The notes: a model not told the origin generated them from the sequence alone. Numbered from the stretch's first letter, positions 1 through 12,160 are shown. The stretch is DNA of 64,000 bases from Lycium barbarum (GCF_019175385.1 NC_083344.1:5742965-5806964), one strand, 5' to 3'. Numbers and translations: made by a program.

Positions 1-340
1 ACAAGAACGTCTAAGTGCGATCATATTAATCAAGAAAGGAATGTCTATTCCTATTTGTCTCTTACTCTTATATAGAATTTTTACTAATCTTTCGTGATAT
101 TTTAGTTGGAGTAGTCTCCTCCCCCTGGCTATTCACGAGTGGTGAAAAACATTTTTGTACTTGGCATATGTATACCGTCTTTACCCTAAGTTAGCATTTA
201 TGTTACCAAAAGAAATTAACGTTATTCAATATGATTTCATTAATTAAACTTTGAGTTTGTGAATAAAAAGGGTGAAAACTTGCGAGATGAGAATTTAAAT
301 TCAAGTAAAATAAAAGACAGTTAGATAACTTCTTTTTTTA
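1..340. other. Unassigned AT-rich DNA
   Basis: No reading frame, RNA motif or repeat was recognised. It ends at the target-site duplication of the MULE MITE that follows. Confidence 0.5.
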
Positions 341-349
341 TTTTAAATT

Positions 350-1250
350 GGGATAAGACATCATTACCCCCCCTCACCTAGTAGCGTTTTTGCTACGACA
401 CACCTTATCTAATTTTTGGTCCTATCACCCCCCTAAACTATTTAAAACCGTAATATTTTACCCCCTAAACGCTGATGCTCACTCTCATATGGGAGAGTGA
501 CATACACTCTCCTTGCCACATGTGCATTTATTTATTTTCTTTTAAAAAAAAAAAATCAGCTTACGTGTCAATTTTTAAGAATAAAAAAATAAAAAACTGA
601 TTTTTCTTTTATAAACATTATTTTTAAAACCCCTTTTTAAAAAAAAAAAAAAACTGAATTTTCTTTAAAAATAAATAAATTTAAAACCCTTTTTTAAAAA
701 AAAAATTGAAAATTTGATTTTTTTTAAAACCCGTATGTGTTTTTTTTTTTTTTTAAAAAAAACAAAACTGAAAACATGAATTTTTTTTTTAAAATATGGA
801 AAAATGGATTTGTTAAAAATATGGAAAGCTTGATTATTTTTTTTAAAATGTCTTAAAAGATCTTGATTTTCATGATTTCATTTTCTTAGGACACTTTTAT
901 TTTTCAAATAAAATCCGGAAAAAGTGTTTTTCTTGTCAAAATTTGAAAAAAAAAACTGATTTTTTATAAAATTTTGAAAAAATTAATTATTTTTTTAAAA
1001 TGTGAAAAACTAGATTTATATTCATATTTTAAGAAAATACAGATTTTTAAGAAAAAAATTAAGTTTTTCGGTTTTTTATGTTGCTCACTCTCTCAAGGAG
1101 AGTGAAACTCACTCTCCTTGTCACGTCAACCTTAAGGGGGTAAAATATTACGGTTTTAAATAGTTTAGGGGGGTGATAGGACCAAAAATTAGGTAAGGTG
1201 TGTCGTAGCAAAAACGCTACTAGGTGAGGGGGGTAATGATGCCTTATCCC
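350..1250. mobile_element. Non-autonomous Mutator-like element (MULE MITE)
   Basis: The element starts GGGATAAG and ends CTTATCCC. Its terminal inverted repeats are over 100 bp and nearly identical (about 350-470 against 1131-1250). The 9-bp sequence TTTTAAATT flanks it exactly at 341-349 and 1251-1259. A 9-bp duplication with long TIRs is the Mutator-superfamily signature. The interior is A/T homopolymer-rich and carries a second short inverted repeat (CTCTCC/GGAGAG) near each arm. There is no transposase. Confidence 0.9.
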
Positions 1251-1259
1251 TTTTAAATT

Positions 1260-1432
1260 TTAATGAACAAGATTATCTGATTTTTATATTGAAGAGAGAT
1301 AACAAGTATCCAGTAGAATAATAGAAATTACTACTTAATGAGGCGATATGAAAGAGAGTGTTCAATAAGGATATCACAAATTAATAGTAATACGCAACAA
1401 AGCTAATTCAGATGGTAACGGAGAATTATAGT
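1260..1432. other. Short spacer, nothing recognised
   Basis: AT-rich DNA between two MITEs with no supported feature. Confidence 0.4.
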
Positions 1433-1789
1433 CTGTTTGGCAAAGTTTATTTTTCTCTAAAAATGCTTATCTTTTTTGCAATAAGTGCTTATTTTAAATA
1501 AGTGATGTGTTTGACCAAGATTTTGGAAGAAAATAAGTGATTACAGGGAGTAGCAGAAACAGTTTTTCAGAAGTTAAAAAAATAGTTTTGGTCCAAAATC
1601 ACTTTTTTTAAAAAGTACTTTTGAAAAAGATATGCTTATAAGTACTTTTTAAAAGTTTGGTCAAACACTAATTGTTGCTCAAAAGTGTTTTGTAAATTAA
1701 TTGGCCAAACACGAGCTGCTTTTTGTCAAAATTACTTTTTTGAAAAGCGTTTTTTAAAATAAGCTGATTTTAAAAGTTTGGCCAAACAG
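1433..1789. mobile_element. Inverted-repeat MITE with CTGTTTGGC ends
   Basis: The left end CTGTTTGGC with AAGTTTATTTT is mirrored by the right end AAAATAAGC...GGCCAAACAG. The interior consists of AAAAGT/ACTTTT-rich imperfect inverted repeats. No clear target-site duplication was found, so the superfamily is left open. Confidence 0.65.
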
Positions 1790-2003
1790 TGTCTGTTTGG
1801 CCGAGCTTTTGAGAGGTTAAAAGTGATTCATTTTAGGGAATTTAAAAAAAAAAAAACTTATTTTAAAAAAGTGAGGTGTTTGATCAATCTTTTGGGAGAA
1901 AATAAATGTCTTTTAGCATAATCTGTTTTTTCAAAAGCTACAAAAAGATACATTTTTCGAAAAGTTCTTTTTTGAAAAGCACTTTTTGAGAAGGCACACT
2001 TAA

Positions 2004-3069
2004 AAACTGATATAGTACACTACCAGTTGTGTATCCTACTTTATACCAGATTTTTACTTATACAATAGAACACGTTACTCTACGCGTTCCACGCTAGCAA
2101 TTGCAGTATAATAAGGACATGTATTAAGGACACAATAATTTTTACATGAAAATAACCCGGCTCACAAAGGGTAAAAAAATCACGACCTACAGCTCTGTAG
2201 GATTTTTCCCAAACTCCACTAAAACATGAGCCTTTAGGGAACTAAACTCTAATTCCTATCTCACTAATCTCCCCAGACTAATGAGCCCACTTCGAGTTAT
2301 CCCAACTTGAAGTTGAATTTGACTACTGTATTATACCTGCGAATATTGCTTCTAATAAAGCTGATAAAGGTACAGCTCGATAAACAATTCTAATACACGA
2401 ATCTAGAATTAAAAACTGTAAAACATAAACTCTATTAAACAGGTTCTTTGATCTTCTTCTTAGTATTAGGTCGCACTTTAATAATAAGAACTCCCAATTA
2501 CTTGCATTGACATTGTTCGCTCAAACTCTGATTTTCTCTCTATGCGAATGCGTAAATCTTCTTCATGGCATGACTTGGATATTTATAGCATTAGGTTTGC
2601 ATCAAGTCGGCTGAACTCAATCCCTACATGGTAAGGCCCATTATGAGAATTAGGGTTTGAGTTGACTTGGGATTCTTGCTTTCACGCGGCTTCAGTGTCC
2701 TTGTATAGTCTGAAATATCTTAATAATTATGGCAAGAAATCCTGCAATTTGACCGCCAAGTTTTTACCATAAATCTCGAATCCTACTCGCATTAGGACTC
2801 TGAGCTGGAACATGATCTTAGACCTTATTCAAGCACCCAAGCACCTCGTTCATGCTTCTCTGAATCAAAACAGAGTCTGAGATGGAACATGTCCATTGAC
2901 CTGTTTCATTCACCCTTGTCTTGCATCTGTCTCTGATCTATTCACTCCTGGCTCATTTATTGCACCTGTCTCTAAGATAGAACATGTCTGCAAACCTGGT
3001 TCATTCGCTCTGTCTGCATCTGTCTCTTGGATAGAACAGTCCCCAGACCTAGTTCACCCACCTTATTCA
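2004..3069. other. Unrecognised insert sequence
   Basis: Low-copy-looking DNA with only short chance ORFs, for example 65 codons at 2896-3093 without homology I recognise. Phrases such as CTGTCTCT...GATAGAACATG recur imperfectly around 2880-3060, suggesting a decayed repeat. Confidence 0.3.
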
Positions 3070-3454
3070 GAGCCCGTTTGGATTGGCTTATAAGGTGGTC
3101 AAACTGGCTTATAAGTTATTTTTTAACTTATTTAAGTATTTGGTAAAATAAAAAACAGCTTAAATTAAGTTAAAAAGTGCTTAAAATAAGCCAAAATCAA
3201 AAAGTTGTTCAACCCCAATTTTTTTTTTTTTTTTTTTTTTTTGGCTTAAAAGTCATTTTGGTTTGACCAACAACTTTACCCTTTTATTCCTTATATTTTA
3301 TGTTAATTCCAATACTACACTTACCTCTAAAAATCCTTTAAGCACTTTTATCCAAACACTAACAGCTTATTCATAAAATAACTTTCAACACTTAAAAGGT
3401 ATTTTAAGCACTTATGCTTAAAACCCACTTTTTTCAGCTAATCCAAATGGGCTC
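3070..3454. mobile_element. PIF/Harbinger-type MITE
   Basis: Terminal inverted repeats GAGCCCGTTTGGATTGG and CCAAATGGGCTC bound 385 bp, with a 3-bp duplication TCA on both sides (3067-3069, 3455-3457). The interior is rich in CTTATAAG-type palindromes. A relative lies at 22854-23216. Confidence 0.8.
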
Positions 3455-3754
3455 TCAATTATTTGTCCATCATCTCTCTGTGTTTAGTTCATTCAGTTTA
3501 TCTCAAACATCTGTCTCTAACTGGTTTACTAGTCTTGTTCATTTACTTTGTCAATCATCAAAACTGACATGTGCTTATGCCAACAAAAACAATTTTTAAA
3601 AACTTGGTCAATCAATAAGTGTTGCTCAAAAATGATTTTAAATTAATTAGTCAAATAGAAACTGTTGCTCACTAAAAATATTTTTTTAAAAAAACATTTT
3701 TGACAAAATACTTTGCGAAATAAATCTGATTTTAAAAGCTCCAACAAACAGGCT

Positions 3755-4090
3755 GTTAGTTAACTAAACGCAATTAACACGTTTCGTAATGGGGCTTTTA
3801 TTAATTGCATTAGGGTCGTGTCAAATCATCGAGGATGGAAGGACGACAAAAGAACAAACTTGTCGACGCAATGTGATTTTGACTGTTGGCGTACAGATAT
3901 GGATGTTGACTGCAGAACTTAGATTAATTCTTAATGAATGTCTTTCTCATATAAAGATGGAAAAGAAAAGTATTATGGGTCATGGTTTAATTAAGAGGAA
4001 AGATCACCTATGCGCCTCCAAACTAAAATAATTATCCGCTCATATCTTCATTACTTTAGTACCCCAATTTTTTTTAAAAAATGTTTATTC
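3755..4090. other. Unassigned
   Basis: There is an 80-codon open frame at 3789-4031, but no recognisable domain, no splice context and no paralogue in the window. I treat it as chance. Confidence 0.35.
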
Positions 4091-4099
4091 GAGATGCCC

Positions 4100-4465
4100 C
4101 AGTTATGATACTAATATGGTATATAAATATACTAAGATGGTATCATGGAGGATGCTTCAGTCCTTCTCTTAATCCTCCATGATACCATCCCGGTATATAA
4201 ATATACTGAGATGGTATCATGGAAGATGCTTCAGTCCTTCTTTTAGTACTCCTTGATACCATCATAGTATATAAATATACCGAGACGGTATTATGAATGA
4301 TCATATTCATTTATTAAAAATGACACATTTTTCTCCAAAAAAAAACTCTATGATACCATCGTCTTCTCAGTATTATGGAGGACTATTTTAGTCCTTCTTT
4401 TAGTTTTCCATGATATCATCGTGATATATAAATCTACTGTGATGGTATCACGGAGGAAGGGGTTT
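4100..4465. repeat. 74-bp tandem repeat built of palindromes
   Basis: GATGGTATCATGGA recurs at 4136 and 4210, with a diverged copy at 4284, giving an exact 74-bp step. A further diverged copy lies at 4366-4460. Each unit pairs GATACCATC with GATGGTATC around a GTATATAAATATAC core, so one strand can fold into serial hairpins. It may be a decayed MITE array. Confidence 0.75.
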
Positions 4466-4469
4466 GGCC

Positions 4470-5795
4470 GAGGGATATGTCAGGTAAAAATTTACAGCCG
4501 GTGGGGATAGAAGCGAAACTAGTTTGGGAAGAGAAATGAGCGGGTAAATATTTTATATTTTAGGGATATTCAGTGATGTTTTCCCTTTAATTAATGGCCG
4601 GCCTTAATTAATCTTAATTCAATTTATTTTGATTCATATAAACTTTTAACGATTTGGACCATAATCTGTTTATTAACTCAACATGTGTTTGGGTCATTTG
4701 CACTTTTGTGCCTATTTTGTGTTGGTCTTTAATTTTGGTCCCTCAAGAAAGTTCGCAGGACATAAACTTATATTTTCGCATCATAATATTTCACAAATTA
4801 TGTCTCGCATCCTTAAAGAACTTATGCTCATCCGCTGGCCATCAATTTGATTTTGAAGGGTACAGAATAAAGATCATCCCATTTGAAAGGTAAACAGTGC
4901 AGTTTCTTCCATGTATTTTAACTCATTTAAATTGCCCCATCTTGATCTTATACATTTAACACCTCTAGTAAATGGAATTTAATGTCGGAAAATTAGAATG
5001 TATATAAATAAAAAATCTATTATATATATTTGTTATTGAATCTACACAAGGAACAATCCCATGTAGTGATAGAAGAGATTTTAAAAAAAGTTTTTGATCA
5101 TGAGTTAGATTAGCAAGTGCGACATTTTGGCAGCTTTTAATCCTCTCTTGTCTGATCAATCTTGCCTCTGCCCTTTTTCTCATTTTCGTTTTTGTTTAAC
5201 TATTTGATATTATAAAGACACGAATGTAACTATTTCAAATTCGCATAGCGTAGAATTCATTAGAGGAGAAGTTTCTATTTTCATTAAGAGTTATTTACAA
5301 GACCTCGGTCAAGTCAATTAGTTTTATAAACTGTCACTTTGACTTTCACTTTATTGCATTAAAATCACTAAATTATTAACGAAAAAATCACTCACCAACT
5401 TTTTTAAATATCACAAAGTCACTAAACTATTTTCTTGTAACAACAAAATCACATAAAGTCATTGGCAGAGAGCATAAGAAACATTTTATATGATACTTAC
5501 ATAAAGTTATATTGACTTTTTGGTTGCATAAAAATTGTTTTCGTGACTTTCTATAATATTTAGGCTAGTTGAGAGCTTTTTTTTGTTACAAAAGAATTGT
5601 GTTAGAAATTTTCTATAATATCTAGGTAAAACTGAGTGACTCTTTTTTTTTTTTTTTTTTTTTTACAAAAATAGTTTCATAGTTTATTAATATAATAAAA
5701 TAAAAATTAAGTGACTATCGGTGAAATGAATCCGACCTCTGCTTGAAAGGCTGGACTAAAAGCTAAGTAGATAAAAGAAGAGATGAATACGGAAT
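4470..5795. other. Unassigned non-cluster DNA
   Basis: Contains a T23 tract near 5642-5664 and phrases such as AAAATCACTAAA that recur loosely around 5330-5460. No protein domain, RNA or clear TE boundary was found. Confidence 0.4.
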
Positions 5796-5811
5796 AAACT
5801 TGAAAATATCC

Positions 5812-6007
5812 ATCAACAAAGGTTGTAATGGAGTGGTAAATAATCTTTCATCCTTAACCAGAGGTCTCGGGTCCTTGGGTACGGACTTGTCGTTGTTAGG
5901 AAGTGCTTTCTTTAACCCCCAATGTTGAACTTTCTGGTTCAAATCCAAATTTGATCGGACCCTAATATGAATACCGAACGCCAGATGAAAAATAAAAAAA
6001 TAAAAAA
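5812..6007 (+). mobile_element. tRNA-derived SINE (Solanaceae type)
   Basis: A 196-bp insert is flanked by a 16-bp direct duplication AAACTTGAAAATATCC at 5796-5811 and 6008-6023. It has a box-A-like AATGGAGTGGTAAATA, then AACCAGAGGTCTCGGG leading into a damaged box B, a GACGCCRGATG-type tail phrase and an A-rich 3' end. The tRNA-like 5' end, long TSD and A-rich tail are SINE features. The sequence resembles known Solanaceae SINEs. The 87-codon ORF on the other strand is a by-product. Confidence 0.85.
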
Positions 6008-7257
6008 AAACTTGAAAATATCCCAAGTTCTAACCTTTTGTTATTAGTGTAAATGGACTTGTGAGGGTGGAAATTGTAAGTTGTCCCATGTAAGCTTTAT
6101 TCCACCTGTCAATCAGTAGGTGACAAGAGTGGACTTGTTACAGCCTATTGGATCTTCTTCTTTTGTACTTAGGAAGAGGACGATGAGCTGTCGACACAGC
6201 ATTTATCTTTTTTAACTTTGTGTAATCATATTAACTTTCTTATCATTTCTACCGTAGTATAATATTAAATAAAAAGGTATCCCAACACGTGAATATAATG
6301 TTTAAATTCTCATCTAGAAAACAACATCTATCATCTATCATCAGCAGAAACAGACTGAATATTAGTTAAACAAACACATCAATTACACGTGAACATGATG
6401 TATAAATTGACCTCGTCTATAACGCAGCATCTTCCATTGTAGAAACAGATACATAATAATCTTAATTAAATAATTAAGCCTGTCAATTTAGCAGGTTTTT
6501 GGACATAAAATTGGTTGAAACTTAAACAAGAAAAGAGTTTTTTGTAGGTTGGAGTTGTGTTAAACAGACATTTCACTTAAAAAGAAGTTGAAATTTTGTG
6601 AGTGAAAAAAAAAATTCATCTAAAAACCTGGTCAAAACAATAATTCAAACTTGAAAAATTCATCTTAAGAAACTCATTTTAATGTATAACCAAATAATAT
6701 TTTAAAAATATCTCTTTGAAAAAAAAGGGACATTTTGTATATCCAACGGCTCCGTTGTCTTTTGATAACACATGTTCTAAATTGTCAATATACACTTCAT
6801 TTGATCAAATGAATAAGCTGTTCTTCGATTTTCCTCTTTTGAAGTGGGATTATCCTACTTCTGAAGGCAAAAACGAGTTTAAAGGTTACTTTTATTTTAT
6901 TCAAAATATGAATCTAGATTTAAGTTTAAGAAGAACATGTATGTGACTATCCACAATAGTTTTCTTTCAAATTAAACTCTATAAATTTACTTTCAAATTA
7001 AACTCTACAAATTTAGGTCTTCTTTAAAGAAGTCAAGAGGCTTGCATGTATTTTTCTGAATTGTACACAAACAGTATCTTCTGAAGGATAGTGAATGTTT
7101 ATGTACACATTTACTAGCTTGTGGGGTCAAATTCTCTTACTATTGTTTCTACTGTATTAATAAAACAGTACAAGTCGACCGTGTGAACGCAGTTGTGCAC
7201 TATTCAAGCTTTTTGTCTATGCAAAGTAACATCTTGAGTCCAAATTTCCAGTCTTTC

Positions 7258-7261
<4 letters not shown>

Positions 7262-7342
<81 letters not shown>
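7262..7342. repeat. (TA)n microsatellite
   Basis: About 40 uninterrupted TA dinucleotides. The 60-codon tyrosine/isoleucine ORF on the - strand is only this repeat. Confidence 0.97.
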
Positions 7343-7344
<2 letters not shown>

Positions 7345-7433
7345 TGATGAGTAAATGGGGCATGTGGGGACATGAGGTTTACTCATGGAAGATGTATAAT
7401 GATGTGTCCTGCAAGATCATTGACCATTAGTGG

Positions 7434-7613
7434 CTGACGCGGAATCAGGATTTCAATTTAACGAATTTTGGATCCTAAAATGACGATTTCAAGTGTTAAT
7501 AATTAGTTCTGAACTTATATATATTTAATGAATTTCTTCACACAAATACACAATTTGAGCAAAAGCTATTGATTTTGACCGAATTCATATCAGGACTTTT
7601 AGCTCCGCCCCTG
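7434..7613. mobile_element. hAT-type MITE
   Basis: A 180-bp insert ends AGCTCCGCCCCTG and has a partly mirrored start CTGACGCGGAATCAGG. It is flanked by 8-bp ATTAGTGG (7426-7433) and ATTACTGG (7614-7621), one mismatch apart. An 8-bp duplication with CRG...CYG ends fits hAT. A decayed relative lies near 21938-22103. Confidence 0.7.
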
Positions 7614-7742
7614 ATTACTGGCAACATGTCTTAATATCTAGATAGAAAAGTAAACTTCCAACTTCAAGAGAATATATTTTTGCTTCAAGCATTTTATGAC
7701 TGTGAGTCAGATAACCCATCTAATACCAGCTTAATCTCTTCC

Positions 7743-8054
7743 TGTGAAGTTGAGAAAATATTCAAGCTAATTCCTACTTAAAAGATGAAAGAAATAAAAG
7801 GAAACTTTTTTTCTTTGTTGATTTTCGAGTGTGATTGGGATTTAGATCCTTTCTAGGAAAGGATTAGACCTAGTAGTATAAATACATGTTAGCTAGGATT
7901 TATTATAGACAGAACATAGAACCTAAGAGTATTCAATCTTGTAACTTACTTTCTCCCTTGATATTAATAAAAGTGCCGGCCGTTCTCCGTGGACTAGGAT
8001 CACATCGATCCGAACCATGTTAATTACTGTGTTTTTATCGTTTCCGCGTTAACA
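7743..8054 (+). repeat. 5' LTR of the copia element
   Basis: 312 bp, TGTGAAG...GTTAACA. It contains TATAAATA near 7879-7886 and a TATTAATAAAAG stretch near 7963, plausible promoter and polyadenylation signals. Confidence 0.95.
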
Positions 8055-8056
8055 GT

Positions 8057-8069
8057 TGGTATCATAGCC
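8057..8069 (+). promoter_or_regulatory. Primer-binding site
   Basis: TGGTATCATAGCC lies 2 bp after the 5' LTR. It matches the usual plant initiator-methionine tRNA binding site TGGTATCAGAGC with one mismatch. Confidence 0.85.
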
Positions 8070-8102
8070 TACAGGTCATGAGATCTAGGAGACGAGGAGA
8101 CT

Positions 8103-9007
8103 ATGGCATCTATGAAGTTTGAGGTAGCGAATTTTGATGGGCGAAGTAATAACTTCAACATCTGGAAGATCAATATCATGGCGTTGTTACGGAGAGAAGG
8201 ATCAGTATATGCTTTGGACGACTCGTATCCGAAAATACGAAAGAGGCCGAGAAGCAGAAGATTGATATGGATGCGTTTAGCGTATCAAACAGCGTGTTAT
8301 GTGAAGTCAGTACCAAGAAAAAACCTGCGAGTTTGTGGAAGAAACTTGAAGATCTCTACTAGAAGAAATCAGTAACAAGTAGAATGTTGTTAAGGCAGCG
8401 TTTACACACCTTCAAGATGAAGATAGGTACAACTTTACAGGATCATCTTGATGCTTTTAACAAATTGGCTATGGATCTTACTCATGCTGATATTAAAGTG
8501 GGAGATGAAGAACTAGCGTGCACTCTACTATTTTTATTGTCACCGGCGTACAAAGACGTAGTTAATTCAATGATGTACAGTAAGGAGGTGGTCACGTTAC
8601 AGATGGTAAGGCATGCATTGAATTCAGATGAATTAAGAAACTACATCAACAATGGTGAGAAAAAGGGCCATGGTGAGGGTTTGACGGTTAGAGGTCGCTC
8701 AAGCCAAAGAGGGAGAGGAAAATCAATAGCTAGGTCTAGAAAAAGGGTGAGTAGGAAGGATGCTGAATGTTGGGGCTGTCATCAAAAGGGTCACTTTGAG
8801 AGGGATTGCCCGAATAAAAAGATTGATAAAACAACAGTCGGTGCATCTACGGTTCAGGTAGCTCAGACATCTAGAGAAGATTATGTGCTAACTGCTTCAA
8901 CAGATGACATTCAGACACACAAGTGGATTTTAGATTCAGCTTGTACCTTTCATATGTGCTTCAGAAAAGATTGGTTTACTAGCCATGAGCAGATGAATAG
9001 GATGTAG
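8103..9007 (+). pseudogene. copia gag, with start of protease
   Basis: The gag starts at ATG 8103 (MASMKFEVANFDG) and runs to 8375. A frame change leads into 8384-9007. That second part carries a CX2CX4HX4C zinc knuckle (CWGCHQKGHFERDC, residues 129-142 of the part). It then has the protease active-site segment WILDSACTFH around residues 181-190, with DSA in place of the commoner DSG. A TAG at 9005-9007 and a small deletion end the frame. The intact protein would form the particle shell and the processing protease. Confidence 0.9.
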
Positions 9008-9012
9008 TATGT

Positions 9013-10247
9013 GAAATAGCAGGCATTGGTTCAGCCCGTATACGGTGTCATGACATCATAAGAACATTGTCTAATGCTCGACATGTTTGTGATATGAAAA
9101 AGAATTTGATCTCTCTTGGTACTCTTAATAAGCTCGGATATAAGCATGCGAGTGAAAGTGAAATATGTAAGGTGACTAAGGGTTCTCTGGTCATGTTAAA
9201 GGCCAAACTGGAGGGTGGTCTTTATGCACTTATGGGCAGCACTATTCTAGGTACTGCGAATGCTGCTACCTCACAGTTATTAGATGATAACAAAGCTAAG
9301 ATGTGGCATATGAGATTAGGTCACATGGGCGAGAGGGGGTTGGCAATTTTGAGCAACCGAAACCTTTTGAAAGGTGAGAAGATTAGTACACTTGATTTTT
9401 GTGAGCATTGTGTTCCTGGAAAGCATAAACGGGTCAGCTTTAGCACGGGCAAGCACAAAACCGAAGGGGTACTTGACTACATTCATTCAGATTTATAGAG
9501 TCCATCTCAGGTTTTATCCAAGGGTGGAAAGAAGTATCTTCTTACTTTCATTGATGGTTTTACACGCAATGTTTGGCTATACTTCTTGAAGGCTAAAAGT
9601 AATGTCTTTGAGAATTTCAAAAACTGGAAGACATTAATTGAAAATTAGTGTGGCAGAAAGATTAAGTGTCTTCGAACATATAATGGCTTGGAGTTTGCAA
9701 TGAAAAATTTGACAATTTCTGCAAGATTCATTGTGTATTGAGACATAGAACTGTTAGGCATACACCACAACAGAATGGAGTAGCTGAAAGGATGAACCGC
9801 ATTCTTCTTGAGAAAGCACTATGTATGCTCTCTAACGCTAAGGTGCCTAAGGATTTTTGGGCGGAAGCAGTAAATACTGCTTGTTATGTTGTTAATCGTT
9901 CTCCAACATCGGGAATTGACTTCAAAACTCCAAATGAGGTATGATCAGGTAAACCATCTGATTATTCGTACTTAAAAATCTTTGGATGTCTCGCATATTA
10001 TTATGTAAATGATGGAAAACTAGAACCTAGAGCTCGAAAAGGTTTATTTATGGGATATGCTGAAGGGGTAAAAGGATATAGAATATGGAGTTTAGATCCT
10101 CTTAAGTTTGTAATCAGTAGAGATGTTACTTTTGATGAGGCCTGTATGCTTGATCCTAGAAAGACTTCCATTGAGTTTGCAGGACAGAAGGTTCTTACTA
10201 CAGAAACGGTGGAGGAAAATGTGAAACTCATAGAGCAGGAGGATTAA
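9013..10247 (+). pseudogene. copia integrase
   Basis: The frame resumes near 9013 and runs as an open stretch from 9067 to 9498. It contains the HHCC zinc-binding module (HMRLGHMGERG...FCEHCVPGKH). The catalytic core is broken by TAG at 9496-9498 and 9646-9648 and by a frameshift near 9720. The usual second catalytic Asp segment (DNG) reads RTYNGLEF, an Asp-to-Tyr change. HTPQQNGVAERMNR follows at 9760-9800. A TGA at 9942-9944 precedes the C-terminal part, which ends at TAA 10245-10247. Confidence 0.9.
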
Positions 10248-11549
10248 GTGACTCGGGTGGATTCAGCTAATGAAAAAGCTCACACATTAGTACCTGAAGG
10301 TGAACCATACAGTATAGCTACTGGAAGGGACAAACGAACTCCGAAGTGTAATCCAAAATATTATCCTCAGCCTTCGCAAGCTAATCTTGTGGCCTATGCA
10401 TTAGCTACTGCCGAGGAGGAAATAAAAGATCTCGAACCCTCAAGCTATACAGAAGCTACTATGTATGGTGAAGCTGATCAATAGCGTTTAGCCATGACTG
10501 AAGAGATGGAGTCTATGCACAAGAACCAAACATGGGATTTGGTAAGTCTACCAAAGGGGAAGAGAATTGTTGGTTGTAAACGGGTATTAAGAAAACATGA
10601 TGGCATTCCGGGTGTAAAAGATGCTAGATACAAAGCGAGATTGGCTGCTAAGGGATTTTATCAGGAGGAGGGAATCGACTACAATGATATTTTCTCACCA
10701 GTCGTGAAGCATAGCTCAATTTGTTTATTACTAGCTTTGGTTGCCCATTATGACTTGAAGCTTTATCAGCTTGATGTCAAGATTGCATTTTTACATGGTG
10801 AACTTGAAGAGGTGATCTTCATGAATCAGCCCGAGGGTTTCCTTATTGAAGGAAAAGAAGATCACGTTCGCCAATTGAAGAAATCTTTGTGTGGTTTGAA
10901 ACAGTCACCACGACAGTGGTACAAGAGATTTGATGTGTTCATGATTACTAAAGGTTTCTCGAGAAGTGCATTTGATAGCTGCGTGTATCACATGACGGTA
11001 TCTGGTAATTCAAATATTTATTTACTTTTATATGTTGATGACATGCTTATTGCTGCTAATAGTATGACAGATATAAATGATATGAAGAAACTGCTAAGTA
11101 AGGAGTTTGACATGAAAGATTTAGGTGAAGCTAAGAAAATCCTTGGAATGGAGATTCACAGGAAGAACGGTGAGGTACATCTCTCACAGAAAAAGTACAT
11201 TGAGAAGGTACTTCACAGGTTTGGCATGGATAAATGTAAACCTGTTACTTTACTGTTAGCACAACATTTCAGACTTTCTTCTTTAATGGCACCGCAATCA
11301 AAGGAAGAGGTGGAGTACATGTCAAAAGTTCCTTATTCTAGTACAGTTGGTAGCATTATGTATGTTATGGTTCGCACTCGGCCTGATATTGCTCAAGCAG
11401 TGAGGGTGGTAAGTCGATTCATGTCTAATCCGGGTAAGACACATTGCGAAGCAATTAAGTGGATATTGAGATATCTTAAAGGTTGTTTGAATGTTGGTCT
11501 AACTTTTTGTAGGATGAGAAATGAAGGCTTCTTGGTCCATGGTATGTGA
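10248..11549 (+). pseudogene. copia reverse transcriptase
   Basis: The frame continues from integrase after a stop. The linker runs to TAG 10482-10484, then a 351-codon stretch at 10494-11549 holds the polymerase. Landmarks are YKARLAAKGF, LDVKIAFLHGELEE (first catalytic Asp), SLCGLKQSPRQWYKRFD and YVDDMLIA at residues 180-187, so the polymerase core is intact. The frame is lost at about 11545, where RNase H begins in another frame. Confidence 0.95.
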
Positions 11550-11998
11550 ATTTTGATTTTGCAGGTGATCTTGATAGAAGGAGATCAACAACGGGTTATA
11601 TCTTTACTCTTGCAGGTAATGCCATAAGTTGGAAGGAAACTCTCCAGTCTATGGTTGCTTTATCCACAACAGGAGCTGAATATATGGCAGCAACAGAAGT
11701 AGTAAATGAGGCTATATGGTTGAAAGGTTTGGTGTCAGAATTGAGTAGGGTTCAACATGAACCAGCTCTAAAATGTGATAGCCAGAGTGCTATTCATTTG
11801 ATAAAAAATCAGAGAATTCATGATCGCACCAAACACATTGATATCAGATTCCATTTTATTCGTGATGTTGTTGAACAAGGCACAGTTAAGGTCTTGAAGG
11901 TTGACACAAAGGACAATGCAGCGGATATGTTGACCAAGGGGGTTCATGTTGTCAAGTTCAGTCATTGTATGAATTTGGTTGGAGTTCGCATCAACTGA
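11546..11998 (+). pseudogene. copia RNase H
   Basis: 150 codons in a frame shifted by -1 from the reverse transcriptase. They contain DRRRSTTGYIFTLAGNAISW, the ALSTTGAEYMAATE catalytic stretch, KCDSQSAIHL and AADMLTKG. All are standard C-terminal copia RNase H segments. The natural stop is TGA near 11996. Confidence 0.95.
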
Positions 11999-12148
11999 TA
12001 CGTCAGGATGGAGAGCGGCAGGGCAGGTAGAGCTACTAGTATGTACAAGGTTCCGGTTAGTGTCTCTTGTTTCCTACACGGAGTTAGCTCACGTAGGCTT
12101 AGAGACATTGGACTGAATAACGTTCATATGGAAGCTCGAAATTCATCT

Positions 12149-12160
12149 CAAGGTGGAGAT
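12149..12160 (+). promoter_or_regulatory. Polypurine tract
   Basis: CAAGGTGGAGAT immediately precedes the 3' LTR, as expected for plus-strand priming. Confidence 0.85.

Larger units (their letters stand above)
1791..3752. mobile_element. Second CTGTTTGGC MITE, split by about 1.6 kb of other DNA
   Basis: The left half (1791 to about 2003) resembles the start of the MITE at 1433-1789. A matching right half appears only at about 3585-3752, ending ...CAAACAGG. The DNA between them is best explained as a later insertion into this MITE. The insert has no recognisable coding sequence and itself carries the PIF MITE at 3070-3454. The inner edges are approximate. Confidence 0.45.

Noticed and set aside
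4654..4893. 79-codon ORF with a hydrophobic start
   Set aside because: No recognisable family, no conserved copy and no promoter or splice support.
7204..7386. 60-codon ORF on the - strand
   Set aside because: Translation of the (TA)n tract.
8924..8960. DSA in the first copia protease taken as a dead active site
   Set aside because: D-S/T-A occurs in working aspartic proteases, so this alone does not show inactivation; the frame breaks do.
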